Origin: Holacanthus passer
Lineage: Eukaryota; Chordata; Actinopteri; Pomacanthidae
Reading direction: 5' to 3'
NCBI GenBank assembly: GCA_025331565.1
Contig: JAFREQ010000035.1
Location: forward strand, 682,001-746,000
DNA length: 64,000 nucleotides
The notes beneath the pieces were generated by a model. That model searched no databases. It worked only from the letters and a program-made list of their open reading frames with translations, and was not told the origin of the DNA. Position 1 is the stretch's first letter; the number at the start of each line of letters is the position of its first letter. Below are positions 36,626 to 48,671 of the stretch, piece by piece. The position numbers were made by a program, and so were the translations under genes.

Positions 36626-37491
36626 CTAATAAAAACTGATGATACCGTTTGTGACATTGGAGTCAGTGGAGCTCGAGCCCACTTTTACCCCACAGCACCG
36701 CATGTGCCTCTCCATTTGTTAGCAGGGGAAACGGTGGATAATTACCTCTGGAGATGTTTCCCTGCACCATTACCACAAGTCTGAGGCCGTCAACACCAAC
36801 CTCGCACAGAAGCAGAGACAGTAAATACATCAACAAGTCAGATAAGTTCATTACTGAGACCAGGATTCAACCGCAGACCGGATTTCACGGGGGAACAAAG
36901 TTAGCGCCACCAGTATAATGTAATGTAATGGGAGGAGCCGGGGAGGAAGCGAGGCTTGTTAGCTGCTGTGTGTCAGGACTCATTTTCCGAGAGAATGACT
37001 GCGATTGTGTGAGGTTGTGTGCTCTGGTGCTTGTCAAGACTTTTCTGTGGTACAATCAGGGACACTGCAGTGGAGCTATTTCTGGTCTGTGTGTGAGGAG
37101 GGGGAAAGCCTGCAGCTTCTCGCTCCTACACCCCCCCGACTCTTTCTTCTTTGAATCCCTTTCTTTCCCTGTTCCTCTATTTTCTCAGCGGGGGAGCTGT
37201 GGGATGTAGATAAGTCCCCAGACAGCCCAAACAACAGGGAGCCGGGGAGGGAGAGAGAGTTACTGTCTTGTCTAGTAACAGCTTACGTCTCGGTACGCTC
37301 AGGTTAATGGGGTATAATGTGATTGATGGAGAGGAAAAGTGGCTTGAGGCTTATTCTCATGCACCTGCTTGGTAGAGAAGATGATCGTGCTGAATCTGAA
37401 TTGGCAAAATGAGAGAAATAAAAATGTCTTCATGGATCTACAGCACATCTTTCTACTTCACTAACCAACGTCTCTGTTCTCTCCCTGGCAG

Positions 37492-38056
37492 GTGTAAACA
37501 GACGATCCCTAAACTCGACCCCCCTCCACCCTCCATGAACCGCAAGCGGGCCAGCAGGACCTTGTCTCCGGGGTCAGACGTCACAGCTGTGTCCACTCCG
37601 GGAGAGGTCAGCGCTAACGACGCGGCCCCCAGTCGCAGCAGCAGCCTCTCGTTCCCGGACGTCACCCCCAGCTCATTGTCGTCCGGCGATTTCCACTCGC
37701 TCAGCAACGGCGAGAGCAGCTCCTGCTCGGCCAGCGAGGACTCGGGCGTCCGCTCCGAGACCAAGTCCCTGCTGTCGCCACTGCGGGACGACGACGACCT
37801 GTTCGGGGAGCGCGGGACGTTTCTGACGGCCTCCAGCGGCTGTGACAGTCCCCTGGAGGACAGATGCGAAGCTGTTCTCTCATCCTCCGAGTCGTATCCT
37901 GCTGAGCCCCCCGTCCTCGTCTCACACTCGGACACCTTTGAGCACCCACTGCCCTTCTCGTCTCCTATGAATGATACCTGCCTCCACATCAGCTTCTCTG
38001 AGGATGAGCTGCTGGAGAACAACCCGGAAGACCCTAACGCCCCACAGCGGAGTTAG
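37492..38056 (+). CDS. nos1ap: last coding exon, alternative C-terminus resembling C1orf226
   Basis: This 565-base exon begins with one base that completes the lysine codon left by the exon ending at 28007. It reads CKQTIPKLDPPPPSMNRKRA, then a Ser/Thr-rich region, SLSNGESSSCSASEDSGVRS, an acidic RDDDDLFGERG segment, MNDTCLHISFSEDELLENNP and EDPNAPQRS, then TAG. The acceptor is CTCCCTGGCAG. GC content is far above the surroundings, and serine-rich acidic composition suggests a disordered, phosphorylatable tail. The start (PKLDPPPP followed by RKR and RTL) resembles the segment FPRLDPPPP...RKRTPRAL that I recall from human C1orf226. The tail ends PQRS, not the EIAV PDZ ligand of mammalian NOS1AP. 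The coding call is firm; the link to C1orf226 is memory-based inference. Confidence 0.88.
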
Positions 38057-38840
38057 GAGGCTGAGCTGACGGGCCCCTGGAGACCTTTCACCACGACCTT
38101 CAATCAGCTTTTAATGCAATACTCACTGTCAGACCCTCCTATGTTTGCACTGGGCTCCATTTCAGGACCTTTAATTATTCCGTCCACTTGTGACACAGTA
38201 CAGACATAGCATATAGCAGTTACTTAAAAATAATCTATCGTATAAATTATTAGTCGACGGACAGATTTAGTATTTTTGTAATGAAATTAATGATCTAATT
38301 TACTTTGTAGTGACTAGAATGTTAAGCAGAATACATGTAGCAATTCTTGCACTGTTAAGGTCACAAGTAATTTACCGTAGAATTCAAAGTCAATGAGGGA
38401 ACACATTTTATTTTTGCTAGTAGTCGACATTAAATTGTTTTGTATGACGCTTCACTGTGGTGCAAACGTGGAAATATGATTTTCTGCAGGTTTGATGCAA
38501 ATGCTGGTGATGTTGGGAAGAGCCTCGCCGTCTGTAAAGCACCTGACAGGATGGTGGACGCAAAGAAAAGAACAAGGAAGTCAGATAAAGGAAATAGGCA
38601 GGATAGACATGAGCAGTTTTTCTGGTTTATGCACATCCATTTGTGGCTGTGTTGTATGTTTTTGTATTATCAGGGTCGAGTGGGTTTTAGAACGTTTTAT
38701 GTTACTTGTACTTTGGGTTTTTCAGACTTGTAGGCTTTGAAGCAGCGCTGGGAAAATGAGTGAAAGAGCAGAATTGATTTTGTATTCTGTAAAAAGCGCG
38801 GTTGTAATCCTTCAGAATAAAGGGATTCAACATTGAATTG
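38057..38840 (+). other. nos1ap: nos1ap 3' UTR with polyadenylation signal
   Basis: After the TAG stop the sequence becomes AT-rich without a coherent reading frame. A canonical AATAAA at 38816-38821 follows about 760 bases downstream, so cleavage is expected near 38835-38845. An earlier weak AATTAAA-like context exists but no better AATAAA is seen before it. The short open frames within 38430-38740 are on both strands and look like chance. Confidence 0.6.
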
Positions 38841-41800
38841 AAAATATTTTAGTTTTGGCAAAGGAAGAAAGCAAACTCTCGGAAAGTGGACACAATGAGC
38901 TGACGGCTATAAAAGCTTTGGATTGCGTCTGTCTGAGTGGGGAGTCTGTTCTAAAATGAACCCTCAGACTCAATGGGAAGATAATTGGGGAATGACAGAG
39001 GACCTTAGAAACAGGCAGCTCGGTAGATGCATTTTCTCTTTGTCAAACTCTCAATAACCAGCAAATCGGTTTCATTTAGAGCTCTCAGGATAAATTGTAT
39101 ATATATTTTTTGAGTGTGTGTAGCTTAATCTAAACATTGGGAACATTATTTTAGATTCATTGATGTGTATTAAAACAGAGCTCCAAGGATTAGTTGATCA
39201 ACGGAATTTTTCAGATATTCTGTAAAGTGAATATCTTTATTTTACAGATTAAGCAATGGAGAAAATTGATTAATTGACAATGAAAAGAACAATTCATTGC
39301 CACGTTAAAACTGAACGTGCAGCTATTCAAATTCTCTTTTTTTACATGCAAGATATTACTGCGTTGTTAATAGTGTTTTATTCAGTAAACTGGTAACTGG
39401 TGTAACCTTTGACAAGTAGAAGTAAAAGCAAAAGGCAGCAGAGTTGTGAGGAGAGGGATGGCGTCACGGTGCAGGTGTAAAATGCCCACAGGCAAAGCTT
39501 TTAACACCCAGAGATGAGGCTTTTTCCAACGTCATGTGTGGCAGGGAGCTATAACAGCAATAACACGTGGAAGAAAAAAATAATAAAGAGGAGTAGTTGA
39601 AGAAGATCAGCACTTACCTGTGTTTCTTTTTTTATCCAGAGTATGTTTGTATTATGCACAGAAAACCACGAGACTCTTATTCACACAATAATTTAAGATA
39701 ATAACAGAAAAGGATTGAATATGTTGATCTTCAAAAGAACCTTCACTCACTTTACCGCTTAAATTACCTTTCACTGCATGATTGTGTTGGTCTTCTGTGT
39801 AATTTTCCATAACTGCAGCACTGTAAACATAATTTTATCCACCGGCTGAGGTGAACGGGCCGTGGGAAGATCGGGTTTTAAATGCAATCATATATAGTAT
39901 TCAAGCAGGTGAAGCCGAGGGAATCATAACAAGGAGCTCGCAGCTGGATTCAAACCGCTGATTATATGTGCAACCACAGGCCCATTAAAGAAAAGGATCT
40001 GAATGGGAACAAGCATAGTCTGCCCTTTTACTCTGCATTAATGATCTCCTCACATTCACATATGGCATTAAAAAAATCTTTCCCACATGCCTAACATTTT
40101 CGACGCTCGCTGAGACTTTGTCGCTTCCTCTGAGTCGTTCTGCTCCTGAGGTGCTTTTTTTTAAAGGCGAGCTATTTCTTCTCTGTTCTCCCCGAGCCTA
40201 CAGAGCTCTCCTCTGCAGTGTACACAGTCGCTGCGAGGCAGGAGCAGGTGACTGACAGGCTTAATGTGTTCAGGGTGTCAGTGGGAGGATGGAGGCAAAT
40301 AGGAAATCCTTCGGCTCTGAGGTGTTAGAGCTGTTATTTCCCCTGCACCTCTCTGATCTCAGGAGTACAAACACCACCTCTGGTACCGGCTAAACAAGAG
40401 AATTGATGAAGTGTGTGTTGGGCTTTATTTGTGGCACAGGATTTCTTCTCATGTGTCTTCATGCCCTCTTTCAACTTGGAATTCCCCAACCGGCCAATCA
40501 ATAATGCAGGATGTCTGTGCGGCTCAGGATAGCAGGAGCTACTCCCTCTCCTCTTGTTCTTCCCCTCCAGAGAGGTGGCCTCCATCCGAGCGCATTCAAT
40601 GCCAGACTGCATCTGATCTGCGATCAATCCGACGCGCTTTCAAAGAGCCCGATCGCAGCTTGACGCTGACTGTTAACCTTGGCTCTGTGGCTTCACATGG
40701 CCGCTTAAAGGTGGTGGCCATCGTCCTTTATGAGCCCATTAACGCCAAGTCTTTGTGGAGACGGTCAGTGTCGGTGATCAAAGCTTCGTGTGTGAATCAC
40801 AGAAGCACAGATGAGATGTCTGCTCATTTTAACCGCTGAGAGTGCTAATGAAGCAGATTTAGCTTTAATGGATATTTTTAATTATTCAAAAGTACCTGAG
40901 CACTACAGTCTAATTCTGATGTTGACATCATGGTAGAAATGGTTATACAATAAGAGACAAACAATGTACAACACAATACACAATAATGCATTTTTAGCAA
41001 CAGCATAGTGTCATGTAATTGAACAAGGAGGCAGTTTCTAAAATCTTCTCAGATACAGACTCATAGAAAGTAAAAAAAACAAGATACAACTGGAGCCATA
41101 ATGTTGGTCATCTTTAAATGCAAATTTCTAATATCAAAAGGCAGCTCCTTACTTGATCCCAAATTATTGTTGGACCATTATTAATATCAGTTCTCCTCTA
41201 TAAAAGCAAAGAGCAGCACAGAATCTTTGAAATTGAAAGTTGGGGATAATTTGACCCCCAAAATTGTCAAACTAGAATGTAGTACCTAAAAACATGATCA
41301 ATTAATTTACAACATAATGTGATTCAAAAGTCAGAGTCAAAAGCAGAGATAGCAGTTAGTCAACAATTAGACTTAGTTGCCTCATGCTCAACCAAGATAT
41401 TGGTTCAGTAAAATGTCTATTTCTCATTTACAAAATTTAGCTTTAGTTAAGACGACCTGTACCATATAACAACAACAACAACAATAAGGATACATTTTAT
41501 ATATCAGCACCTTTCAAGTCACCTAAGGACACTTCACATAAACAGATAAGACGGTCAATACATAAAAGAATAACAATAAAAATGAACAAGAGTAAAATAT
41601 ATTACAGATAAAACAACACAATCTTTCTCATTGTGACACTGTTATGAATGTTGGACGTTCAGGCTTTATCTTACAGTGTTATCACAGATTAATCAAACTT
41701 GGAGAAAGTTAATCTCATGAATGAACCAGAATTTAATCCAAAAATGATAATATCTGTATTTGTTTGTTTTTTTGGTGTACTGGTATATTAAAGCCAATAC

Positions 41801-42699
41801 CGATGCTTCAGACGTAGTGGAGCAAGAGTCTTGTCTCTCTGTGTCATGGCTTTATTAGGAAGACAGTCATCTCAGATATGTAAACAGTGGCGTCAGGCAG
41901 ACAGATGGAGCTGGGAATAGGAGGAAACAGCGGAGGGACTGTGGAGAGGCAGGAAGAACATGAGCTGCTGTGCTTTTCCATTTGCCTTTTAAAAGTCTTT
42001 ACATCTTAATTGTGACGTTTATTTTTTGCATTTATCCTGTTTTCTTTTATACACACAGTTTGTCTCTTCTGCGTTTGCCATCTCTTTTTATTAGCTTGCA
42101 GCAAACTCAAGGACAGACCGACGTAAAGGCTTGTTTTGAGTTGCTTGAAGAGCCTGCGAGGCCCCTCCGAGCGAGGGCTTTAGGTGAGGCGTGTCTGGAG
42201 ACGGACCTCGGAGGAGACGCAGTAACCCCTGAGTTCAAACCATTTTCTTTCCACAGCAATGTTTTCCTCTGCAGTCAAGTGGAGGAGAAGTAATACTCAG
42301 TACTCAGAGTATCCACCCACAACTTCTACAACCTGCTCGAAAAGGTCAGCCACAGTCTGAAAGCTAAGACACTCTTGTTTGCACCCTGGGATCTAATACA
42401 AGTCGGTCTTTTTGAAAAGCTAAATATAGTTTGTGATGACAAGACTGGAAAGTGTTTTTTTTTTTTCCTTTCCTTTCAGCTCACGGGGGTTGTCCAAAGA
42501 AAGGAACAGCTCAATATGTTCAGCTAGTTGACGAGAGCTCTGCAGGAGATATTGCTTCAGAGCTGCTGCTCGGCCGGTTCGGCCCGTGAGGGGTTGAAGT
42601 CGAGGCCAAGAGAGAAAGCTGAGGAGGTGTCCAGCTATCGTATGTTGATCTAAATTCAACCTGTAACACAGCAGCAATCCAGTCTGCTAAATTAATCCT

Positions 42700-42832
42700 G
42701 AGGAAATATTCACTGTCTTGCTGAGATCTAGATGAGAAGATCAATAAAACTCTCATGTCTGTCAGCTAAATAAAACCACAGCCAGCAGCGGTGAGGCTGG
42801 AAACGGGGGGAAAAAATACCAGCACCTCGAAC
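42700..42832 (+). repeat. dispersed repeat family C, partial copy
   Basis: GAAATATTCACTGTCTTGCT, GAGATCTAGATGAGAAGATC, ACTCTCATGTCTGTCAGCTA, ACCACAGCCAGCAGCGGTGA and GGCTGGAAACGGGG match the left half of the family. A second copy in the same orientation lies about 180 bases downstream. Confidence 0.7.
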
Positions 42833-43014
42833 TAAAATGACAAATTTGTCGGGATTATATGCCTGAATGTGTGCGGATATGAATCTTTTACCACCCACTG
42901 TTCCCCACGGGATGCTAGAATATATAGACCTTTCACATACTAAGAGTTACATAAAGTTATTAAATTACATAAATATGTAAAACGTGTTTATAATTCAGAC
43001 TCTTTTTGCTTGAG

Positions 43015-43215
43015 TTTGACATTTTGGAAAACTTATTCGCTTTCTTGCCGCGAGTTGGATGAGAAGATTGACAGCGCTCTCACATCTGTCTGTTAAATAT
43101 CAAGCTGCAGCCAGACGATGGTTTGGCACAAACATGCCGTTTTCATTCCACTGTTTTGCCATTGTTTTTGTACAGATTAAGCAAACAAGATATAATAAAG
43201 ATTTAATATCTTCAA
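43015..43215 (+). repeat. dispersed repeat family C copy
   Basis: TTGACATTTTGGAAAACTTA, TTCGCTTTCTTGCCGCGAGT, TGGATGAGAAGATTGACAGC, GCTCTCACATCTGTCTGTTA and AATATCAAGCTGCAGCCAGA keep the left half well. Then the sequence jumps to TTTTTGTACAGATTAAGCAA, the right part, so the centre is partly replaced or deleted. Confidence 0.75.
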
Positions 43216-44689
43216 CAGGAGTGAAGATCCACACACAGACTGCACATACAGAGAGACATTGCAAGAAATATTAATAAAGTGCAGAAGAGAGTGAAGCTAT
43301 ATGAGGACAAATAAAATGTGCAGATGAAAACTGTGGAGAATTATTCCACTTATATTGTGTGAATAACAACGTAAACACCATTTTGTTGGAAGCAGAATAT
43401 CCGGAGGGAGGCTCGGGAGCGTGATAATTGATGGCTGTGAGCAGAAAGTAAGGAATATGGAATTACAGCATATTGTTATTTCTGGCAGCTCTGACTGAAA
43501 AGTGCTGTGGTTTCTCCTCACAGAAGATCAGAGGACGGAGGGAGGAGACTGCCGCATGTTACGGAGGAGCTAACATGGGGTCGGAGGTTTGCCACCCTTC
43601 GCTCTTTGTGAGGGCGGATGTGGTGCCGTGCAGAATAGTAATGCAGCGTTATCCTTGAACTGCCTGGGGAGATTGAACGTCACCGTACTGTAGGTCCAAG
43701 GGAGTTTGTTCAGCTCTGATTATTTTCTGTCTGTGTTTTCACAACCTTTTAACCTTCGCCGGGGTACGAGATGATTACGAGAGACGGAAACTTTAGGACT
43801 TTAATTAACCGTGTCGCTTGAAAACGCAAGAGGAAAAAAGGACTTGTTGTCTTGAAAAAACACCCAATAAATTACACACAGAACATTCATAATTCACATA
43901 CAGTCCTCGTGCAATAACTCCAACAGCTCACACAGTTTATCGCTTTGTGTTTTGTCACAAGACCTTGGCTGTATCCTTGACTTTGTCCCTTGATAAATAT
44001 TACGTTTGGCATTTAAGTAAATAGTCCTTCCTGCCTGTTACAGCACATTCAACTATTCAAGAGACACACACGCTTTAGTAAATGTAAAGCTGGGAGGCTG
44101 CTCATGTAATTCACATCATAAATTCCAAAATTGTAATTCCCTAATTCATTTATTTTCTCTTATTGGCCATCTCCTGTTTTGTGATGACAAATATTTAGTA
44201 AGTGAATTACTTCGTAAATGGAGCCCTCACAAGTCTTATGGCTTAAATTACGATCCCTCATCCTTTTGCACATCAGCCACAGCTCCCGTTCTCATCTGCT
44301 CTTATCACCCACAGGTTCCATTATCATGCAGCTCCCTGCAAGTATTCAAACAATCACAAAAGCTAAAAAGGACGACGTCAATCCCATTTCAGAAATCTTT
44401 GTTACATAAGGCCAATTAGAGGAAGCAGGTCACGTCTCACCTCAGCTTTTCTCCCTCTGCATTGTGTGGGGGAGGCCTGGGTGTCATTTGTAAGAATTTT
44501 ACCTGTTTCCCTTGGTTCATGTGCTTTCTTTGCTTTGTGGTAAATGTCCAAGTGTTGTAGTCAGACCATCCAAGCAGAACAAAGCCTTTAAGCAATGTTT
44601 AGGTAGGAGCACTTCCTGGACTCAAATTGAGTTTCTTTGAGGTGCTTTTTTGGATTTTGAACACAAAAATTGCAAAAACACTCCAAGGT

Positions 44690-45330
44690 AATCCTTTATT
44701 GTCATGGCATGGACGTGTCAGACCTTAAAACAAATCTTCCCTAAACCAGCATTAATGTAACACAGACCAAGACATGTGTGGATCTCAGATGGAGTTCATC
44801 ATTGATCACTGCATTAACTGTAAAACCTTTTTTTTTTAGCACAACACAAATATGTCATTCGCACACAGTGGATGTAAACTATGACTAGACTCCATCTGGA
44901 CTTTCATAACAGTAACCCATCTAAATTACAAGCCTTTGGTACTGACCACAACCCAAATCCTGGGAAGCCTTTTAAATGGACAAATTAGGAAACACCAAGG
45001 TCTAAATGAGGAACTAGATTTGACTGCTGTTTTGTAAACATTTGGTTTTTGCAACCATTGGCATTGTTGCCCTTTAGTTCAGCTTTGATGAAGACTGTGG
45101 GCCGACCGACATCATCTCCTGGAGTCGACGCCCACTCTTGGCCACATGTCCGAGTGGAAGATTCCTATTGGTGGAGTCACGCTATAAAAGGGCCTTTTCT
45201 TCTATGAGATTCTTCTGTTTGATTTCTTGATGAAGGCTTGAGGCCAAAATGTGTGCGTTCATTCAAGCGTTAAAGATACAAGAGATAAATACTAGCTTTT
45301 GCCAGGTCTGAAAGAAAAGAGATTATCTCC
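44690..45330 (+). mobile_element. possible Penelope-like element remnant
   Basis: Two similar motifs, TTGATGAAGACTGTGGGCCG (from 45085) and TTGATGAAGGCTTGAGGCCA (from 45227), lie about 140 bases apart. Fish Penelope-like elements carry terminal sequences of the form CTGATGAAGGC...GGCCGAAACG, related to hammerhead ribozyme cores. Here the second motif keeps TGATGA, a GGC/GCC stem and AAAA in place of GAAA. A CCAAT-like ATTGG (45167) and a TATAAAAG (45183-45190) precede it. No reverse transcriptase or GIY-YIG coding sequence is seen, so the assignment is tentative. Confidence 0.35.
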
Positions 45331-46490
45331 GTGGTACATCTCTCTAGTCTTTGCAGGGTTTATTAATTGTGTCGTCCCCTCAGTCCTTTGCTGTTGTGTG
45401 TTCTTATTCCACAAGCACAAAATCGCTTTGTGCTTTCTTTTCCACTAAGCCCTGTTACCCAACATCTGTCAGGCTTCTTTGTGTTAAATCATTCATTTTA
45501 GTTTTTGTTTATTTGTCAATCAAATTGTAAAAATAACAGAACAGAAGTTTAAGTTAGTTTGGTTTATTTGTGTTCCACATGGTTAAGATGGGATTTAAAA
45601 GCTCACAGCCACAGTGGTGACGAGTGATGATTGAAAACAGGTGTGTGTTGTTAGGTCCTTTAAGCAGAGTGACACAGATTCTTCCAGAATTTGCATACTT
45701 GTGTTAGCTTGTATCATAAATCACAGTTTTATTGTCTTTTTTTTTTTTTAAATGCTTGCACCTGTTAGCTGACCCCTGTGCTCACCTGAGCAGGTGGTAG
45801 TTTGCAGATTAGATGAGGCTGAGAAGATAAAATTCCAGCTGCTGGTTTGTAGTGGAAAAGGTGGACGTTTGCTTGGAGGCTGTGGTTTGAATGTGCTTCT
45901 TTTTATTGTGTTAGACTCATGTAGATTGTGTAATTTACACATTTTCACTTAGTCACTTGTTCCTAAATATATCTGTCATCCACACCCATGGACTCAAAAA
46001 TGTGCCTCCACCCCATTTCTGTCCTGTGTGAAAAGAGTTTGAGCACAGTTTCATTTCCTCTTGGCGCCGACCTTGTCCCAGAGTTGACAGCTCCTGGGCC
46101 AACCCACTAAAAGAAGGCACATGTCTTCCAGCTTGTGTTTTTAAGTGTGAGAGTAGAGCGCTGAGGGTGATCTGTGTGTGATCATCTACACGCTGACAAT
46201 GCTGTTACGAAATGTCTCAATCAAATCCTCCCTAAAATGTATTGTGTTTTTACAACCATCATTCATTAAAATATTTTTATATCAACAAAAGCATCACATG
46301 ACGACTTGTATGTGATAAATCCACAGAGGATTATCACCCAACTCTTGTAGCTGGTCTCAGCTCGTTATGTATCTGTCTGACCTTTACTGTTTTTGATCAA
46401 TCTCACTTCTTTCATCTGTGTCATTTTCGGCCACAACAGGCAGTTTTTTGAGCTGTAAACCTCCACTGTACTGTCGATTCTTAAAAATTG

Positions 46491-46673
46491 TGACAGGAGC
46501 AACTGTGAAAGTTGTGGACTGATCCAAAAACACCTGTTTGGATCATTCCACAGGTAAACAGGTTCATTGGTACCAGGTGATAGTATCATGATTGGGTATG
46601 AAAGGTTCATCCTGGAAAGACTCAGTCGTTCACAAGCGAGGATGGAGAGAGGTTCAACACTTTGTCAAACACA
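46491..46673 (-). repeat. dispersed repeat family A, partial copy 3
   Basis: The blocks AGTTGTGGACTGATCCAAAA, GGTTCATTGGTACCAGGTGA, TCATGATTGGGTATGAAAGG and TCATCCTGGAAAGACTCAGT match copies 1 and 2. It extends further into TTCACAAGCGAGGATGGAGA, which matches CTCCATCCTCGCTTGTGAA beside copy 1, so the repeat unit reaches at least to about 14880 there. Confidence 0.8.
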
Positions 46674-48615
46674 TGGTTGTATAAAGGAGATTAAAACATG
46701 GGCTAAAGAGACAAATATTCATTGGTGGAGCTGAAACAAGATTCAATGTTGGGTGGCAAAAAAACATGACTCCAGATGAAAGGCAATGTTGTTCCATATC
46801 TGAAGGATATGTAATATGAAAATCTGAAAGTTTGCTATATCAACTTAAAAGCCTGATAATGTGTCAGTGTTTACAGCTTCTTCCCAGTTTTCCCAAGGGG
46901 CCAAAAAATCTGTTAATGGAGGTTTAAGGTGCACAATGATTCTCAGGCATGACTGATGTGTTTTGTCATTTTAGTTTACGCATGAAATGACTTTGTGAGT
47001 TCACACATCATACTGTGTGAAACTATAAATGGCGGTCAACATTTCCTCATCCAAGCCGTCCATTTCTCATACATCCCCATGTAACCCTGAGGGGCCAGAA
47101 ACACAATTTCAACTTACCTTGTTCCATTTCCATCAGCTCCCCTTTAGCTGCTCCCTCTCCAGCCTTCCTGTCTCAGCACAAGTGGAACCGCTTTTATTCT
47201 TTTTTCAGTTGTTTGCCGTCATGTTGTTAATGCGTTCCAAAGAATTCAGACTTCTTCTCACGACTACCAAAACAGTAACACTTAAAAAAAAAGGCACATC
47301 CCCTCATTGATTTTCCAGCAGTGAACAATAATTTCATTAAGATCCTCTGTGTTTATCTCTGTGTGTGACCTTGCTTGTAATCTGCCATCTGGACAAAATG
47401 CTGAGCACAGCTTCCATACAAATGGACTGTGGGAGAGAATCGCTCACTGTGCTTTGCAATGAAAAAATGCATCTTTATAAAATGCTTCACTTGCACTCGC
47501 CGGCTTCTCCACACCATGCTTCCCCTCAAAAATAATATTTTCTGTAATGTTTGTGCGACTCAGAGTAAGTGTCATAAGTGTCATATTGGAAAATGCAGTG
47601 TTTTGAAAGACATGTATGTAGGAAATGAGTGTTGCTATAAATTGCCCAGGAGTTTAGCACAAGCAGGCTGCTCAGGGACCTTCCAGAGGTTTAAGGAAGC
47701 ATACCTGTTGACCCAGCTCAGGAGACACCGTCGCTGATGTGCTTTTATGCTCTGCAGAACCTGGTGATGGTAAAAGATTGTTCATGCAGTCAAAAAGCTT
47801 AAGTTTGTCCAACCAAGAGCGCTACACTTACAAGATCCCCAGGAGGTTCCACTAATGCATCTGCAAGTCCTCCTGGAGTCCAGAAATACACGCAAATGAC
47901 ATCAAAAGACACTTTCGAAAAGTTGTCAAAAAAAGAATTACTTTGAAACAGAACTGAATGAATGTAAAGCATTTTGAATTTGAAAGTCTGATTGAGGCCC
48001 AGAGAATTGAAAGTATCCAACATTTCACATCAAAGCAAAGATTTGAGAAACTTTTTTCTTCTTTCCTTTGCTATTAATCATCTCAAGACCACCCAGATTT
48101 ATTATTGTTACTGACCCTTTGAATGGGGGCCCGACCCCGAGTTTGGGAACCACTTGACTAAAACTCAAAGCAGAAAATGCATCAGCAACAATCTCATATA
48201 ATGCAATTTTTCTGCAGAATAAGTACTTTTGACACTTTAAGTACATTTTGAAGATAATGCTTATGTACTTTTATTTAAGTCGGTTTGATTTGCAGCACAA
48301 CAATTTAAAATGCAGAACTTGTAATGGAGAATTTTTAGACAGATGTATTGGTACTTTTACTTAAATAAGGAAACGTCTTCCAGCTCTGTAAAGCTTTAAT
48401 TGTCAGTTACAGATTTAGATGAGTCTGTGCTGGTCAGAATCAATCACATACATCTTCCTTCCAGGACCAACACTGAACAACAGAGGAGTTTAAGGTTTGC
48501 AAGTTTATGCCATCTTCATTATACTAAAGCATGAGTCAGCATTATAAGGCCTTTCTCCTGATCCTCTGCCTCCCTGTTCATTAAATGAGATACCTGTCAC
48601 CTCTTATCAGACCCA

Positions 48616-48618
<3 letters not shown>

Positions 48619-48670
<52 letters not shown>
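48619..48670. repeat. (TG)n microsatellite
   Basis: About 25 TG units, among the longest in the window, in the intergenic interval. Confidence 0.97.

Positions 48671-48671
<1 letters not shown>

Larger units (their letters stand above)
28008..37491 (+). other. 9.5 kb nos1ap intron before the last exon
   Basis: No exon with strong support lies here. Contents: an inverted pair of family C repeats (28660-29135), a TG microsatellite (30090-30130), a long family B repeat (31560-32100) containing a perfect 17-base hairpin, a strongly CT-rich tract at 33995-34215, and a family B fragment at 36540-36625. If the last exon were a separate gene, its promoter should lie in this interval, but I could not identify a first exon for it. 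Confidence 0.6.
1..38821 (+). other. nos1ap: nos1ap gene span in window (5' truncated by window edge)
   Basis: Nine coding exons were assembled by eye: 16174-16266, 16418-16476, 17830-17938, 19040-19181, 20930-21102, 24457-24618, 26050-26254, 27677-28007 and 37492-38056. Their 1839 coding bases give 613 codons including the stop, and every junction keeps frame. Known role of the family: a cytosolic and synaptic adaptor whose N-terminal PTB domain binds partners such as Dexras1 and Scribble and whose usual C-terminus binds the PDZ domain of neuronal NOS. Seen here: the PTB C-terminal part, the Q-rich and coiled-coil segment, and an unusual tail. The N-terminal coding exons (roughly 60 residues by comparison with the family) are not in the window and should lie upstream. 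Expected full length is near 670 residues, longer than the roughly 500 of the mammalian long form. Which teleost duplicate (a or b) this is cannot be decided here. Confidence 0.9.
38841..44690. other. intergenic DNA downstream of nos1ap
   Basis: No gene was recognised. It has a MITE fragment near 39185-39300, a fragment at about 41775-41812 with AAAGCCAATACCGATG typical of degraded hAT-like repeats, a short AAC tandem run near 41466-41483, and two family C copies at 42700-43215. One open frame of 142 codons at 40411-40839 has no recognisable protein features. Confidence 0.6.

Noticed and set aside
37453..38022. 189-codon open frame on the minus strand
   Set aside because: It is antisense to the confirmed last nos1ap exon. 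The frame is open because of that exon's biased codons.
40411..40839. 142-codon open frame on the + strand
   Set aside because: No recognisable features. It could overlap conserved non-coding DNA but there is no coding evidence.
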